Notes: generated by a model not told the origin, from the letters alone. A DNA stretch of 64,000 bases from Cognataquiflexum nitidum (GCF_022538055.1 NZ_JAKZAM010000021.1:1-64000), one strand, 5' to 3'. Counted from the first letter of the stretch, positions 9,118 through 18,929 are shown. Program-made: numbers and translations.

Positions 9118-9245
9118 GAGGTTTTAAATTTATTCAGTCAAACGTTAAATTAATTTTTGTCTGTTTAAGGACAACTTAATTGAATTGATGCTTGATATTT
9201 AAAAGGACGATACATCGGTCTTCCGACTTCGGTCTTCCGCCCTTT

Positions 9246-10763
9246 TCATTCAATCTCCGCCTCAAAACTCACCTTCTTCCCTTCCCCCTCAAAGCTGTTG
9301 ATAAAAGTGATGATTGCCTTTTCCCCTTCCAACTTGATGCGGATGATTTCGGTATGCGGACTTTCGATGTACCACAGCTTAAGTTCAATGGTATTCAAAT
9401 CTATCCAGGCATAACTCCCGGCGATTTTGAATGGAGCCAAGCCCACCTGTTGGTTTTGGGCAAACGTAAATAGATTAGGCCCTACCTTCTCGGTTTCATC
9501 CTTGATCCACCTTCCGGAACCAAAGATGAACCTGTAAGTATTTGGCCCTTGAACATAATTCAAAATACAGACACTCTCCTGAAAGTTCAAAGAAAAAGCG
9601 CTGATTTTATCCACAAAGGAAGTGATGGTATAATTTTTTCCATTCAATCTTCTTTCTATTTCAGGATTGATTTCGCTTTGTAAAGGAGCCAAAGAAAGCT
9701 TCTCCAATCTATCTTTCAAAGCTGAATCCTGATCGGAAGAAGCATCAAATGCAGGTAGCAGATTTTTCCAGACCAAGTCAAGTAAACCTTGGAGGTCATT
9801 GGTTTCTGAAGTAAGGATAATGACCGCATCCTTTTCAGGCAAGATCAAAATATATTGTCCAAAAGCACCGTCAGCCCGATAAGAATTGTGTCGGCTTCTC
9901 CACATTTGATAGGCATATCCTTGAATCCAATCATTAGAAGCCATTTTCTCAGGAGAAGCATCCGGTTCCTGAAGTATTTTCAAAGTAGTGGCTTCTTCTA
10001 TCCATGACTCCGGCAGTATTTGTTTTCCCTCCCAATTCCCTTTTTGCAGGAACAATTGACCGAATTTGGCCATGTCTTCGGTTTTGACTCGGATACCCCA
10101 ACCACCGGTTTGGATTCCTTGTAAATCTGTCTCCCAGTCCAAGCCTGAAATTCCCAATGGTTTCAATAATCTTGGCTCCAGATAGTCCAAGAGCGTTTGA
10201 CCTGTAACTTTTTGGATGATGGCAGACATCATGTAGCTCGCCGAGGTATTATACAGGAATTTTGTTCCGGGTTTATTGGCAATCGGCATATTCAGAAAGG
10301 CTTCCACCCAGTTTTCTGAAGTAAAAACTTCTTGGTTAAAGCTTTTATCATGCCCCACGCTCATCGTAAGCAAATCCTTGATTTCTAATTTGGCAAGGTT
10401 TGGACTGATTGTTTTGGGCAAGGATTCAGGAAAAAACGAAATGACTTTATCTGTTACTTTGAGTTTTTTCTCGGCGACAGCAAAGCCAATGGCCGTGGCA
10501 GTAAAGCTCTTGCTGACCGAATACATGGTATGCTTGAGTTCGGGCTTGTAAGGATCCCACCATCCTTCAGCTATTACCTTACCATGTCTCAGCACCATCA
10601 TGCTGTGAACTTCGTGGTTACTCGATTCCACTGCATCTACAAAATCGAGAATGCCTTGAGAGGAAACTTGTTGGTCCTTTGGTGTACTTCTGGGAAGAAA
10701 ACTTTGGGCAATTGAAGGCAGGTAAACCAGAAAGAGTATAAAGAAGATAGTGTAAACTTTCAT
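9246..10763 (-). CDS. Exported beta-lactamase-related serine hydrolase (class C/esterase type)
   Basis: 505 residues with a signal peptide (ending SIAQ). The N-terminal ~350 residues form a beta-lactamase-like fold with the nucleophile motif SVSK at 82-85 (S-x-x-K) and a Tyr-containing YNTS near 170 (the Y-x-N/S motif). A C-terminal ~120-residue beta-rich extension follows, similar to lipocalin-like tails on such hydrolases. These proteins are esterases, D-aminopeptidases or amidases rather than resistance enzymes. No neighbouring gene points to the substrate. Confidence 0.87.
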   Translation of the reverse strand: MKVYTIFFILFLVYLPSIAQSFLPRSTPKDQQVSSQGILDFVDAVESSNHEVHSMMVLRHGKVIAEGWWDPYKPELKHTMYSVSKSFTATAIGFAVAEKKLKVTDKVISFFPESLPKTISPNLAKLEIKDLLTMSVGHDKSFNQEVFTSENWVEAFLNMPIANKPGTKFLYNTSASYMMSAIIQKVTGQTLLDYLEPRLLKPLGISGLDWETDLQGIQTGGWGIRVKTEDMAKFGQLFLQKGNWEGKQILPESWIEEATTLKILQEPDASPEKMASNDWIQGYAYQMWRSRHNSYRADGAFGQYILILPEKDAVIILTSETNDLQGLLDLVWKNLLPAFDASSDQDSALKDRLEKLSLAPLQSEINPEIERRLNGKNYTITSFVDKISAFSLNFQESVCILNYVQGPNTYRFIFGSGRWIKDETEKVGPNLFTFAQNQQVGLAPFKIAGSYAWIDLNTIELKLWYIESPHTEIIRIKLEGEKAIITFINSFEGEGKKVSFEAEIE

Positions 10764-10824
10764 TGTAGGGTTTGATGGGCTTGAAGTGGATACTGAAGTA
10801 TTGAAAAAAAAACGCTTATTTTCT

Positions 10825-11292
10825 TCAATGGGAATTCATAAGGTAATCAAACCTTACCTCATCCACAACTTCAATATATTTTTGGAAATCAGGAAAATCA
10901 GGATTGATCAATAGGTTATGTTCCAAAGGATAAAAAGACAAGTTCAGCCTGGCTGAAGGTACTTTCAAGAAAGGAAATTCCTTTTCCTGTAACCAGACCC
11001 GCCCAAAGTCCTGTGTTACCTTTGCGTGTGGCAAGGCGTTCCAATTTTCGGGCAAACTATCTTTCTCCAAAGTACCAATCAAATTGGGGTTGTGTATCCC
11101 AAATTCAATCATATACCACGATTTTCCGGAGACAGCATTGCCTTTGATGCAGAGGTATTCCAATAAAGACATAGCAGGCCCACTTCCGGCATATATCATT
11201 CCCAGACCTTTTGGATTCCATCTCCCTGCATTATAGGAACAACTAAGGGGGGGGTTGTAATTGGATTCTGACATTATTCTAAAATAACGCAT
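10825..11292 (-). CDS. RES-domain toxin (probable NAD+-consuming toxin)
   Basis: 155 residues from the ATG at 11292. It begins MRYFRI and has GRWNPKG at about residues 23-29, the conserved Arg region of RES domains. This is followed by YAGSGPAMSLLEYL, the conserved Ser/Glu stretch, and later DFGRVWL. RES toxins such as MbcT cleave NAD+ and stop growth. It follows an Xre-type antitoxin after 5 bp, the usual antitoxin-first order for this family. The frame and key residues look intact. Confidence 0.88.
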   Translation of the reverse strand: MRYFRIMSESNYNPPLSCSYNAGRWNPKGLGMIYAGSGPAMSLLEYLCIKGNAVSGKSWYMIEFGIHNPNLIGTLEKDSLPENWNALPHAKVTQDFGRVWLQEKEFPFLKVPSARLNLSFYPLEHNLLINPDFPDFQKYIEVVDEVRFDYLMNSH

Positions 11293-11297
11293 AGACC

Positions 11298-11864
11298 CTA
11301 CATGACATTTCCAAAATGAAGGGCATCAAGGGCTTCATCTACCAACTCCAAACCGATCATCGAGGTCAGGTTTTTGATAGGAGCATCATTGCCAAGGGCC
11401 ATATTAGGACTGTCCAGCCATTGTTTGAGATGGGTCGTATTGCCAAAGAGATCCACTCCTTTTTTGATCACCTCATCGATTTTGAAAAACTGATAGGAAC
11501 CCGGAGTACCTATTGGGCTTTTATTGTCCCACCGGGAAACCGTACTAGGTGATACTGAAGCTGCCTTGGCAATATCTTGTATCTTGAAGCCGAGAAAATC
11601 AATGATAGGCAAAATATCCTCTAAAAGGAGATTTTTGTCCAACAACTCCCCTACCTCATCCATTCCTTTTGCTTTGTTAAATGCCGGAATAAAATATCCA
11701 TAACCGCTTGGGACCTCATAAGACTTAACCTGACCTAATCGGCTAACCTTAAATGTCGGACGATCACCATAAACTGAACTTTGAAAATCCGACACCAAAT
11801 TTTCAGCCTTGGAATCAGGCTTGGGATAGATTTTTGGAATTTTTGAGGATTTAATAGCCATCAT
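11298..11864 (-). CDS. Xre/ParS-type antitoxin with DUF2384 C-terminal domain
   Basis: 188 residues from the ATG at 11864. The middle contains a helix-turn-helix, IQDIAKAASVSPSTVSRWD near residues 103-121. The C-terminus is a DUF2384/MbcA-ParS toxin-binding domain: DLFGNTTHLKQWLDSPNMALGNDAPIKNL region, ending close to ALDALHFGNV. The family neutralises RES toxins by blocking the active site and autoregulates the operon. The downstream gene is the cognate RES toxin. Confidence 0.88.
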   Translation of the reverse strand: MMAIKSSKIPKIYPKPDSKAENLVSDFQSSVYGDRPTFKVSRLGQVKSYEVPSGYGYFIPAFNKAKGMDEVGELLDKNLLLEDILPIIDFLGFKIQDIAKAASVSPSTVSRWDNKSPIGTPGSYQFFKIDEVIKKGVDLFGNTTHLKQWLDSPNMALGNDAPIKNLTSMIGLELVDEALDALHFGNVM

Positions 11865-11948
11865 TTTTTTATGGGAATAACAACAAATATTTCATTTGAC
11901 ACAATAAATATAGTCATTTGACATTGAAACAAAAAATTTATTTACTTT

Positions 11949-13052
11949 TTAAATCCCCTTCATCAATTCTCTTTCAACTTCATCCATGTTTCCATTTAAA
12001 GCTTGATCAATGATGGAATTCCATCGGGATTGGGCATCCTTGTCCAAACCATGCTTTGTTCTGGCATCATAAATTTCCTGAAGCTTGTTCATCTCCCTAT
12101 ACGAATCAAAAAATACATCATTGACCAGCGCTTCATAGTTTTCCAGAGTTACCTGCAAAGCTTTCAATCTCTCGATGAGCCGGTTGCCAACCACCCTAGT
12201 GACATCAAAATGCCTTTGTTCATGATTCAAAGCATAATCAGATTTCCCTTGGGTTTTGACCCAAGAAGATTCAGGAAGCATGTAGACTTTGACTTCTATC
12301 GGAAATACCAAAACACCATTTTCCATAAACGGAGAGCCTTCCATGGCCAAACTTGTAAAAATCGTAGCATTGTACCCGCTCAATTTATTGGGTCTTTCCC
12401 TGAAATCATCCCATGTCAACAGTCTATCATGATCATAAAAAACTGTATCCTGATCACTTTTTTTCTTTTTTTCAAGAATATCCAACCTAACAGTTTTTGC
12501 CAATTTTCTATTAACGGAGGCGTTGCCATTTATCCAATCATTGAAAAAGACAATGGAATTTGCCAATCCCCTATTTAGAATCTGATCAATTAAATCCATT
12601 CGGTGTATGGACCTTTTGTAGGTTATTCCGGCTTCATAATCCACCAGGTGAACTGGTTCAAATGATGTTTTAAGGTAATACCCGAATTTGATTTTCAACT
12701 CCCCTGAGGCGACCTTGCTGCTTTGTGGTTTCTCAGCAATTTTAAATTCCAAAACTTTCAGTTGTATCACCCTACCGGGGTCTGTTTTTTTGATAGAGTT
12801 GCTATAAAAAGTTTTGATTCCATTGGACAATCCTTTATTAATTTTGGCTTTAATCAATTGGTTATTAGTATTATATACCTTTCCAATTAAAGTCAAATCC
12901 GCTTGAGTATTTAATACCTCTGATAATTCAAAACCCGCAACTTCCAATATGATTTTATCAGTTCCTTTCAAATCAAAAAGAATATCCTGAGCAAATGAAT
13001 TTCGGATAAGAATTAGGATCAGGCTAGCAAAGAGCAATGATTTTCTACGCAT
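11949..13052 (-). CDS. Exported DUF922-type putative zinc peptidase
   Basis: 367 residues from the ATG at 13052 (a GTG two codons earlier is the alternative). A signal peptide ends near NSFAQ. The C-terminal part has LTWDDFRERP, which starts the DUF922 region, and then LNHEQRHFDVT near residue 280, an H-E-x-x-H zinc site. The final ~70 residues are helical, with DARTKHGLDKDAQSRWN, also typical of this family. The N-terminal 200 residues are beta-rich and unassigned. Likely periplasmic. No operon partner is evident. Confidence 0.72.
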   Translation of the reverse strand: MRRKSLLFASLILILIRNSFAQDILFDLKGTDKIILEVAGFELSEVLNTQADLTLIGKVYNTNNQLIKAKINKGLSNGIKTFYSNSIKKTDPGRVIQLKVLEFKIAEKPQSSKVASGELKIKFGYYLKTSFEPVHLVDYEAGITYKRSIHRMDLIDQILNRGLANSIVFFNDWINGNASVNRKLAKTVRLDILEKKKKSDQDTVFYDHDRLLTWDDFRERPNKLSGYNATIFTSLAMEGSPFMENGVLVFPIEVKVYMLPESSWVKTQGKSDYALNHEQRHFDVTRVVGNRLIERLKALQVTLENYEALVNDVFFDSYREMNKLQEIYDARTKHGLDKDAQSRWNSIIDQALNGNMDEVERELMKGI

Positions 13053-13208
13053 AACCACTTAACGAAAAGGGAAAAACAACAGTTCTATAATAGCATGCTA
13101 TATAATTAATAGCCTAAATAAAAAAGTCAAGCAATCAATTGACTTCCATAAACTGAATTTTTTGATTACTTAATTCTCCATTAGGGTAATTAATCTTATC
13201 AAATTCAA

Positions 13209-14057
13209 TCAGCCTTTGCTCAGTTTATAAAACAGGGTTGCGTTACTCCCAAAAATTTGTTCCTGTTCTTTTTCAGAGAGTTTCGAAAAGAAGCCTTTTG
13301 CTATTTCATAAGTATTTTGATAAGGAGATGATAAAGTACAAACGGGCCAATCCGATCCATACATCATTCGTCCAACACCAAAAGCCTCCAATGCCGTTTC
13401 AATGTAGGGGGTGAAATTTTCAGGTTTCCAATTGTACCAATCCGCCTCTGTCACCATTCCTGAGATTTTACAATGGACATTTTCAAGAGATGCAATTTTT
13501 TTTATGTCCCTGCTCCAATTCTTTATTTCCTGTTCTTTGATTTTTGGTTTGGCAAGGTGGTCTATCACAAAAAGCTGGTTTGGGAAAGATTTGGCAAGTG
13601 TGTAGGCATTTGGAAGATGCTTGGGATAAATCAAGATATCGTAGGTAAACCCAAATTCATAAAGTTTGCTTATACCATTCAGGAAAGATGGACGCAGCAT
13701 AAAATCAATGTCAGGTTCATCCTGAATGATATGTCTAAATCCCTTAATTTTTGGATGACCTGTATAAAATTCTATCCGTTCGGAAACATCTTTTGACTGA
13801 AGGTCAACCCATCCGACAATTCCTTCGATGGAATTGTGTTCCGATGCAAGGGAAAGTAAAAAATCATTTTCCTCCTCCGTTTGGCTTGCCTGCACTGCGA
13901 CACATCCATGGATTCCTGCCTTATCCAAGAGCGGTTTCAAGTCTTGGGGAAGAAAATCCCTTTGGATGATGTTCATATCCTCGTTCATCCAAGAGTGAAC
14001 CTTTGGATTGTATTTCCAAAAATGCTGGTGGCTATCGATTCTCTTTATTGTATCCAT
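13209..14057 (-). CDS. Amidohydrolase-2 family, L-fuconolactonase-like hydrolase
   Basis: 282 residues. The N-terminus IDSHQHFWKY carries the H-x-H metal-binding pair, VIDHLAKPKI lies in the barrel centre near residue 165, and MYGSDWPVC near 237-245 carries the catalytic Asp. These are the signatures of COG3618 TIM-barrel lactonases, which hydrolyse sugar lactones such as L-fucono-1,5-lactone in fucose breakdown. No fucose genes sit next to it here, so the substrate is inferred from family only. Confidence 0.83.
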   Translation of the reverse strand: MDTIKRIDSHQHFWKYNPKVHSWMNEDMNIIQRDFLPQDLKPLLDKAGIHGCVAVQASQTEEENDFLLSLASEHNSIEGIVGWVDLQSKDVSERIEFYTGHPKIKGFRHIIQDEPDIDFMLRPSFLNGISKLYEFGFTYDILIYPKHLPNAYTLAKSFPNQLFVIDHLAKPKIKEQEIKNWSRDIKKIASLENVHCKISGMVTEADWYNWKPENFTPYIETALEAFGVGRMMYGSDWPVCTLSSPYQNTYEIAKGFFSKLSEKEQEQIFGSNATLFYKLSKG

Positions 14058-14171
14058 GCTGTGGTTTATTTTTCATGTATAATTACCTGAAAATCGACGA
14101 TTAAACAATGTCTTTACGTTTTTTGCTTGATTGAAGAATATATAGAGGAATTATTTTATTGGAAAAAAATG

Positions 14172-14210
14172 GCAAAAAAGAAGCCGGAGAAAATCCCCGG
14201 CTTCTTTGCA
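14172..14210 (-). terminator. Rho-independent terminator after the 152-residue lipoprotein gene
   Basis: Inverted repeat AAGAAGCCGG ... CCGGCTTCTT (14178-14187 and 14197-14206) with an A-run on the plus strand before it, which becomes a U-run on the minus-strand transcript. Confidence 0.75.
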
Positions 14211-14223
14211 GTACAAATAAACC

Positions 14224-14682
14224 CTACTTTCCAAATTCAAATACATGCTTACCTCCTACTGCCAGGACTCTTCCTGTACCTATAGAGGTCGATTCCCAAT
14301 CCAATCCCATCCTTAGGGATGAGTTGGTAAGATTTTGTATTGATATTTCCAATCCATCATTTCTTTTGATAGCTGTAGCTTGGTCATTATCAAATGTCCA
14401 ACTTCCGCTTGATGGCCAGATCACTTTTCCATTTGTCGAGCTATAAGCAGTATTGGAAAAAGTTAATGTCAGGTCCTTGTATACATTTGTTTGATCAACC
14501 CCATCAACGGTTACTTTGGTAAGTTTCCACGTTGCTGAAGTAAGTTTTTCTCTTGCGATATCCTGGGCAGAAGGTTGTGGGGTTTCTACTTCATCACCGC
14601 AACCTGAAAGGGCTAGGGTTAGCACAAGCATCATTGAAAACACCAAACTGTAAATCTTGTTTTGATTATGTTGCTTTTTCAT
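14224..14682 (-). CDS. Putative lipoprotein, lipocalin-like
   Basis: 152 residues. The signal ends in the lipobox LALSGC with Cys near residue 28. The mature protein contains REKLTSATWKLTKVTVDGV, then short beta strands (LTLTFSNTAYSS, GSWTFDND), the pattern of the small lipocalin-like/DUF-type Bacteroidota surface lipoproteins. It lies 92 bp downstream of the large T9SS cargo gene on the same strand and may be co-transcribed with it. Ligand unknown. Confidence 0.72.
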   Translation of the reverse strand: MKKQHNQNKIYSLVFSMMLVLTLALSGCGDEVETPQPSAQDIAREKLTSATWKLTKVTVDGVDQTNVYKDLTLTFSNTAYSSTNGKVIWPSSGSWTFDNDQATAIKRNDGLEISIQNLTNSSLRMGLDWESTSIGTGRVLAVGGKHVFEFGK

Positions 14683-14774
14683 TTTTTCTTTTTTTAAGGT
14701 GAAAGTTTAAATCTGAATTATACCCAACCATTTTACAAAATCAGTATGAAGGTTGGGTAAAAACAGCTTTTCAC

Positions 14775-17700
14775 TTATTTTTTAATAACTCTCAAAGGAT
14801 AGCTTTTATTTCCCTGCTGAATCCAAAGGACATAAATTCCAGGTGAAAGACTTTGAACATTGGCGGAGTATATTTCATTGGACAATTCAAATTGAATTGG
14901 ATTGGATCGTCCTGCCATATCTATCATCACTGCACTTCTGATGGGTCCATTTATTCCTTTCAAATGTATATAGCTTTCTGCAGGATTAGGATAAACAGAC
15001 AATTCCTGGATTTTTCCAATCTCAGCACTGTTGATGATCAATGAAATTTCATCTGAGATAGCGCTGATACAGTCATCCACCTTGACTTGAACTGTGTAAG
15101 TTCCAAAGGTCGTTACTGCAAGTGTTTGACCAACAGCACCGGTTATTGCTGTTCCATTTAAGAACCATTGGTTACCGGCTGCAGCACTTGAAGTCAAAGT
15201 GACAGTTTCTGTATTAGTACCTGAGACACTAATGGAAGGCTTTACAGGATTGATACAGAAGCTTAGGGAAACAGATTCTGCAGGTAAAAATTCATCGTTA
15301 CCTCCCTGTGAAGCAGTGACTGTAGCTCTGCCTGCTTTAACGATTGTTGCCTGGTTTCCGTTAATGGTAACTTTATCATCAGCAGATGAATAGGTGATCG
15401 AAAGGCCTGATGTAGAAGTTGCATTCAATGCAAATGGTGCATCACCTAGCGTTTTGTTGGCAATTGTGGGGAAAGTAATTACCTGTTCGGCTAATGTCGT
15501 CTCACTTCCAAAGGCCATATCATCCCAATAATAGGTTTGCTCGCCTGCCTGTGCCCCTGTTGTTCCGAAATTGAAAAACACAGAAGCCTTGTTGTAATTC
15601 CTTGAGAAATTAATGGCCTCGGTTCCTGCAGCCTGATTGGCAAAATCAAAGGTAAGCGTCTGCCACTCAGATGCAACAGTCACTGTAGCCTCTGTTTCGA
15701 CACTTTTGGTAGGGTCACCGGAATCCTCCACCTTGAGCCTTACGGGGATCCCTGCTGTTGGGGACCATACCCTGAGACTCATTTTGGTGGCACCTGCGGC
15801 AAAAGAAATCGGACTTGCAAAACCTGCTGTCCCACCTACCGTTGTACCTGCCCAAAGTTCCGCGCTCCCTGTTTTTACAGTCTTGGCCACTTTATTGGTT
15901 GAATTGGTCGGATCTGCAACTATTTCTGAGGCGTTTCCACCAAAATCCGTCAAGCCGTAATCCAGATCTGCATTTTCAAATGTGACAGGCAGTTCGAGAT
16001 CTGAACCACCGCCGTTGCCGCCGCCATCAACTTTGGTGAGGGAAACATTTTTGATAAAAACAGGGTCATTGCTGAGTCCCATTTCAAATCCAAACTTCAT
16101 GGCTCCATACTTGGTACCTAGAGTAAATGGCACTTCGATGGTCTTTGTCTCGGTATTCAAGGTGTGGTCGGTAACACTTACCGAAGCAAAACCGCCCCCA
16201 TCTTCACCGAAGTATAGTCGCAGAGATCTTTCATTTACCGTTGACCTTGCTTCAAATTTTGCAATGTAATTTTTTCCTACTTCCAGGGCGCTGATCTGCG
16301 CGGCGGTTAAGATTTGGTTTAGCTGAATGTGCCAGATTTCTCCACCGGCCCCTGCAATCCCTGTGATGGAAGCTTCTCCCTCAGAAGCAGCAACTGTAGC
16401 ACTTACTCCTGCAAAATCCGCAATGAACGGAGTCCAAGAATTTAAACCGTCCGCAAAATCCCCATTGATAATGAGGTTTTCACCCTGTTCGCCACCACCG
16501 TTTCCTTCATCACCTGAACCAAAGGCCATATCATCCCAGTAATAGGTTTGCTCGCCCGCCTGTGCCCCTGTTGTTCCGAAATTGAAAAACACAGAAGCCT
16601 TGTTGTAATTCCTTGAGAAATTAATGGCCTCGGTTCCTGCAGCCTGATTGGCAAAATCAAAGGTAAGCGTCTGCCACTCAGATGCAACAGTCACTGTAGC
16701 CTCTGTTTCGACACTTTTGGTAGGGTCACCGGAATCCTCCACCTTGAGCCTTACAGGGATCCCTGCTGTTGGGGACCATACCCTGAGACTCATTTTGGTG
16801 GCACCTTCGGCAAAAGAAATCGGACTTGCAAAACCTGCTGTCCCACCTACCGTTGTACCTGCCCAAAGTTCCGCGCTCCCTGTCTTTACAGTCTTGGCCA
16901 CTTTATTGGCTGAATTGGTCGGATCTGCAACTATTTCTGAGGCGTTTCCACCAAAATCCGTCAAGCCGTAATCCAGATCTGCGTTTTCAAATGTGACAGG
17001 CAGTTCGAGATCTGAACCACCACCGTTGCCGCCGCCATCAACTTTGGTGAGGGAAACATTTTTGATAAAAACAGGATCATTGCTGAGTCCCATTTCAAAT
17101 CCAAACTTCATGGCTCCATACTTGGTACCTAGAGTAAACGGCACTTCGATGGTCTTTGTCTCGGTATTCAAGGTGTGGTCGGTAACACTTACCGAAGCAA
17201 AACCGCCCCCATCTTCACCGAAGTATAGTCGCAGAGATCTTTCATTTACCGTTGACCTTGCTTCAAATTTTGCAATGTAATTTTTTCCTACTTCCAGGGC
17301 GCTGATCTGCGCGGCGGTTAAGATTTGGTTTAGCTGAATGTGCCAGATTTCTCCACCGGCCCCTGCAATCCCTGTGATGGAAGCTTCTCCCTCAGAAGCA
17401 GCAACTGTAGCACTTACTCCTGCAAAATCCGCAATGAACGGAGTCCAAGAATTTAGACCGTCCGCAAAATCCCCATTGATAATGAGGTTTTCACCCTGTT
17501 CGCCACCACCGCTTCCTTCATCACCTGAACCAAAAGCCATATCATCAAAATAATAGGTTTTTTCACCTGCCACAGCTCCGGTCGTTCCGAAGTTGAAGAA
17601 TATGGAAGCCTTGTTGTAGTTGAATCCTAGATTGATGGCAGCCGTTTCAGGTGCCTGTGTTCCAAAGTCAAAGGTCAAGGTTTCCCAAGCAGCCGCCACA

Positions 17701-18107
17701 GTTGTAATAGCTTCTGTCTCCACTGATTTGGTTGGATCAAGGTGGTCTTCCACTTTCAGACGAACCTTTATACCAGCATCGGGTGACCATACCCTAACAG
17801 TCATTTTTTTATTAGCTTCGGTAAAAGGAATCTTAGTACTGAATCCGGTTTGGATACCTCCTGTGACGGCAGTGACTGTAGTACCTGCCCAAAGTTCTGC
17901 ACCGGCAGATTTGATAACCTTAGCAACTCTGTTGGATGCTAAAGTAGGATCTTCAACGATAGAAGAAGCTTCTGCACCCCCAAAACCTACCAAGCCATAG
18001 TTGACATTGGTTTCGTCAAAGGTTACTGGTAATATCATTTGTGTCTGTCCAATTGCTTGGAAAGAAAACACAAATGATAGCAACATGATAATTGTAAAAT
18101 TTTTCAT
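14775..18107 (-). CDS. Large T9SS-secreted multidomain protein with tandem carbohydrate-binding-like modules
   Basis: 1110 residues from the ATG at 18107 (a GTG two codons earlier is possible). Order: signal peptide; jelly-roll-like module A1 (starting LPVTFDETNVNYGL); module B1 (NLIINGDFADGLNSW..., CBM4/9-like); A2; B2; A3; a Big/MBG-like segment (QVITFPTIANKTLGDAPF); an Ig/PKD-like segment; and a C-terminal type IX sorting domain (SVYPNPAESYIHLKG ... PGIYVLWI, ending RVIKK). B1-A2 and B2-A3 are nearly identical 337-residue units. No catalytic domain is visible, so it is probably a cell-surface adhesin or glycan-binding protein exported by T9SS. Confidence 0.85.
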   Translation of the reverse strand: MKNFTIIMLLSFVFSFQAIGQTQMILPVTFDETNVNYGLVGFGGAEASSIVEDPTLASNRVAKVIKSAGAELWAGTTVTAVTGGIQTGFSTKIPFTEANKKMTVRVWSPDAGIKVRLKVEDHLDPTKSVETEAITTVAAAWETLTFDFGTQAPETAAINLGFNYNKASIFFNFGTTGAVAGEKTYYFDDMAFGSGDEGSGGGEQGENLIINGDFADGLNSWTPFIADFAGVSATVAASEGEASITGIAGAGGEIWHIQLNQILTAAQISALEVGKNYIAKFEARSTVNERSLRLYFGEDGGGFASVSVTDHTLNTETKTIEVPFTLGTKYGAMKFGFEMGLSNDPVFIKNVSLTKVDGGGNGGGSDLELPVTFENADLDYGLTDFGGNASEIVADPTNSANKVAKTVKTGSAELWAGTTVGGTAGFASPISFAEGATKMSLRVWSPTAGIPVRLKVEDSGDPTKSVETEATVTVASEWQTLTFDFANQAAGTEAINFSRNYNKASVFFNFGTTGAQAGEQTYYWDDMAFGSGDEGNGGGEQGENLIINGDFADGLNSWTPFIADFAGVSATVAASEGEASITGIAGAGGEIWHIQLNQILTAAQISALEVGKNYIAKFEARSTVNERSLRLYFGEDGGGFASVSVTDHTLNTETKTIEVPFTLGTKYGAMKFGFEMGLSNDPVFIKNVSLTKVDGGGNGGGSDLELPVTFENADLDYGLTDFGGNASEIVADPTNSTNKVAKTVKTGSAELWAGTTVGGTAGFASPISFAAGATKMSLRVWSPTAGIPVRLKVEDSGDPTKSVETEATVTVASEWQTLTFDFANQAAGTEAINFSRNYNKASVFFNFGTTGAQAGEQTYYWDDMAFGSETTLAEQVITFPTIANKTLGDAPFALNATSTSGLSITYSSADDKVTINGNQATIVKAGRATVTASQGGNDEFLPAESVSLSFCINPVKPSISVSGTNTETVTLTSSAAAGNQWFLNGTAITGAVGQTLAVTTFGTYTVQVKVDDCISAISDEISLIINSAEIGKIQELSVYPNPAESYIHLKGINGPIRSAVMIDMAGRSNPIQFELSNEIYSANVQSLSPGIYVLWIQQGNKSYPLRVIKK
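15508..16518 (-). repeat. 1011-bp intragenic tandem repeat, copy 2 (modules B2-A3)
   Basis: Sequence here matches the adjacent block exactly 1011 bases higher, with only about a dozen scattered substitutions visible by eye and no indels. It encodes one 337-residue B-A module pair of the T9SS cargo protein. Confidence 0.9.
16519..17529 (-). repeat. 1011-bp intragenic tandem repeat, copy 1 (modules B1-A2)
   Basis: Partner of the block immediately 3' in the gene. The more diverged A1 module at 17530-18050 shows what the ancestral module looks like without recent homogenisation. Confidence 0.9.
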
Positions 18108-18406
18108 AGGCACTGATTTCTTTTTGGGAAAATTGTTATGAATGGATTTTAAGCATTTTGGAGAAAATAAAATTACCTATAGGGTAGCAGAGATTGGGAT
18201 TTATTGCTACATCATAACTACATCAGGTATGAAAAAAAAATACATCATATATACATCAAGCAAGCCTTTTAAAGAAAAAAATATGATTTGGAGGCTGACA
18301 ATAAATAAAAATTTAAAAAAGGGGTTTTCTCAAAACTCTAATGCTAAGTGGAAAGATTAATTCAAAAAAAAATCAGGGAAAGGGAGTTTTTGGATAACTG
18401 CAAAAT

Positions 18407-18892
18407 CTATTTTGACATTAGCTTTAACTCCTGGACTTTTTCAGTGTAGTCATATTGCAGATCTTCATGCAATCCTGAAATAAGCTTTTCGATTTTTCCC
18501 ACCTGTACCCTGTACAAATTGTCGATTACCGGATGGCGAAACTCCAAGAAACCATATAACTTTAGTTTCTCACAAAAATAAATAATCAACTCAATGAGAA
18601 TTTCTTTGTCTTTGGTAAGTTTAAGGCTTTTATTGAGTTTTCTCCTGATCCCTTGGGCAGCTTTTTTGGCAAGGTGGTAATTCCGGGTGTTGGCTTTTTC
18701 GAATTCAAAATCAATTTCTTCCTGAACCAATTCAACAAATAATCTTGGGTTTTCCCTTTCAAAAAGTTTGAAGTATAAATAGGCTTTATTGTCCGTACTG
18801 AACTTGGCTAAATCCAACAACAGGACGGACAATTCTTTTGTATCAAGGAAGGCCAATTCTTTTTTTATCTCTGCAAGGCTGCCGATTTTCAT
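18407..18892 (-). CDS. Conserved-looking 161-residue protein of unknown function
   Basis: ATG at 18892. Predicted all-helical and charged, no signal peptide or membrane segment. It opens with GSLAEIKKELAFLDTKELSVLLLDLAKF and ends KVQELKLMSK; a central VQEEIDFEFEKANTRNYHLAKKAAQGIRRKLNK suggests a helical RNA- or protein-binding scaffold. I do not recognise the family. It follows the cold-shock protein gene by 37 bp on the same strand, so the two probably share a transcript. Confidence 0.75.
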   Translation of the reverse strand: MKIGSLAEIKKELAFLDTKELSVLLLDLAKFSTDNKAYLYFKLFERENPRLFVELVQEEIDFEFEKANTRNYHLAKKAAQGIRRKLNKSLKLTKDKEILIELIIYFCEKLKLYGFLEFRHPVIDNLYRVQVGKIEKLISGLHEDLQYDYTEKVQELKLMSK

Positions 18893-18929
18893 GCCATTAA
18901 ACTGTTTTTTGTTCAGTCACTGACCGTGA

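Noticed and set aside
15508..17529. Duplicated blocks as an insertion sequence
   Set aside because: The repeat is in frame within a secreted protein gene and encodes binding-like modules, with no transposase or terminal inverted repeats.
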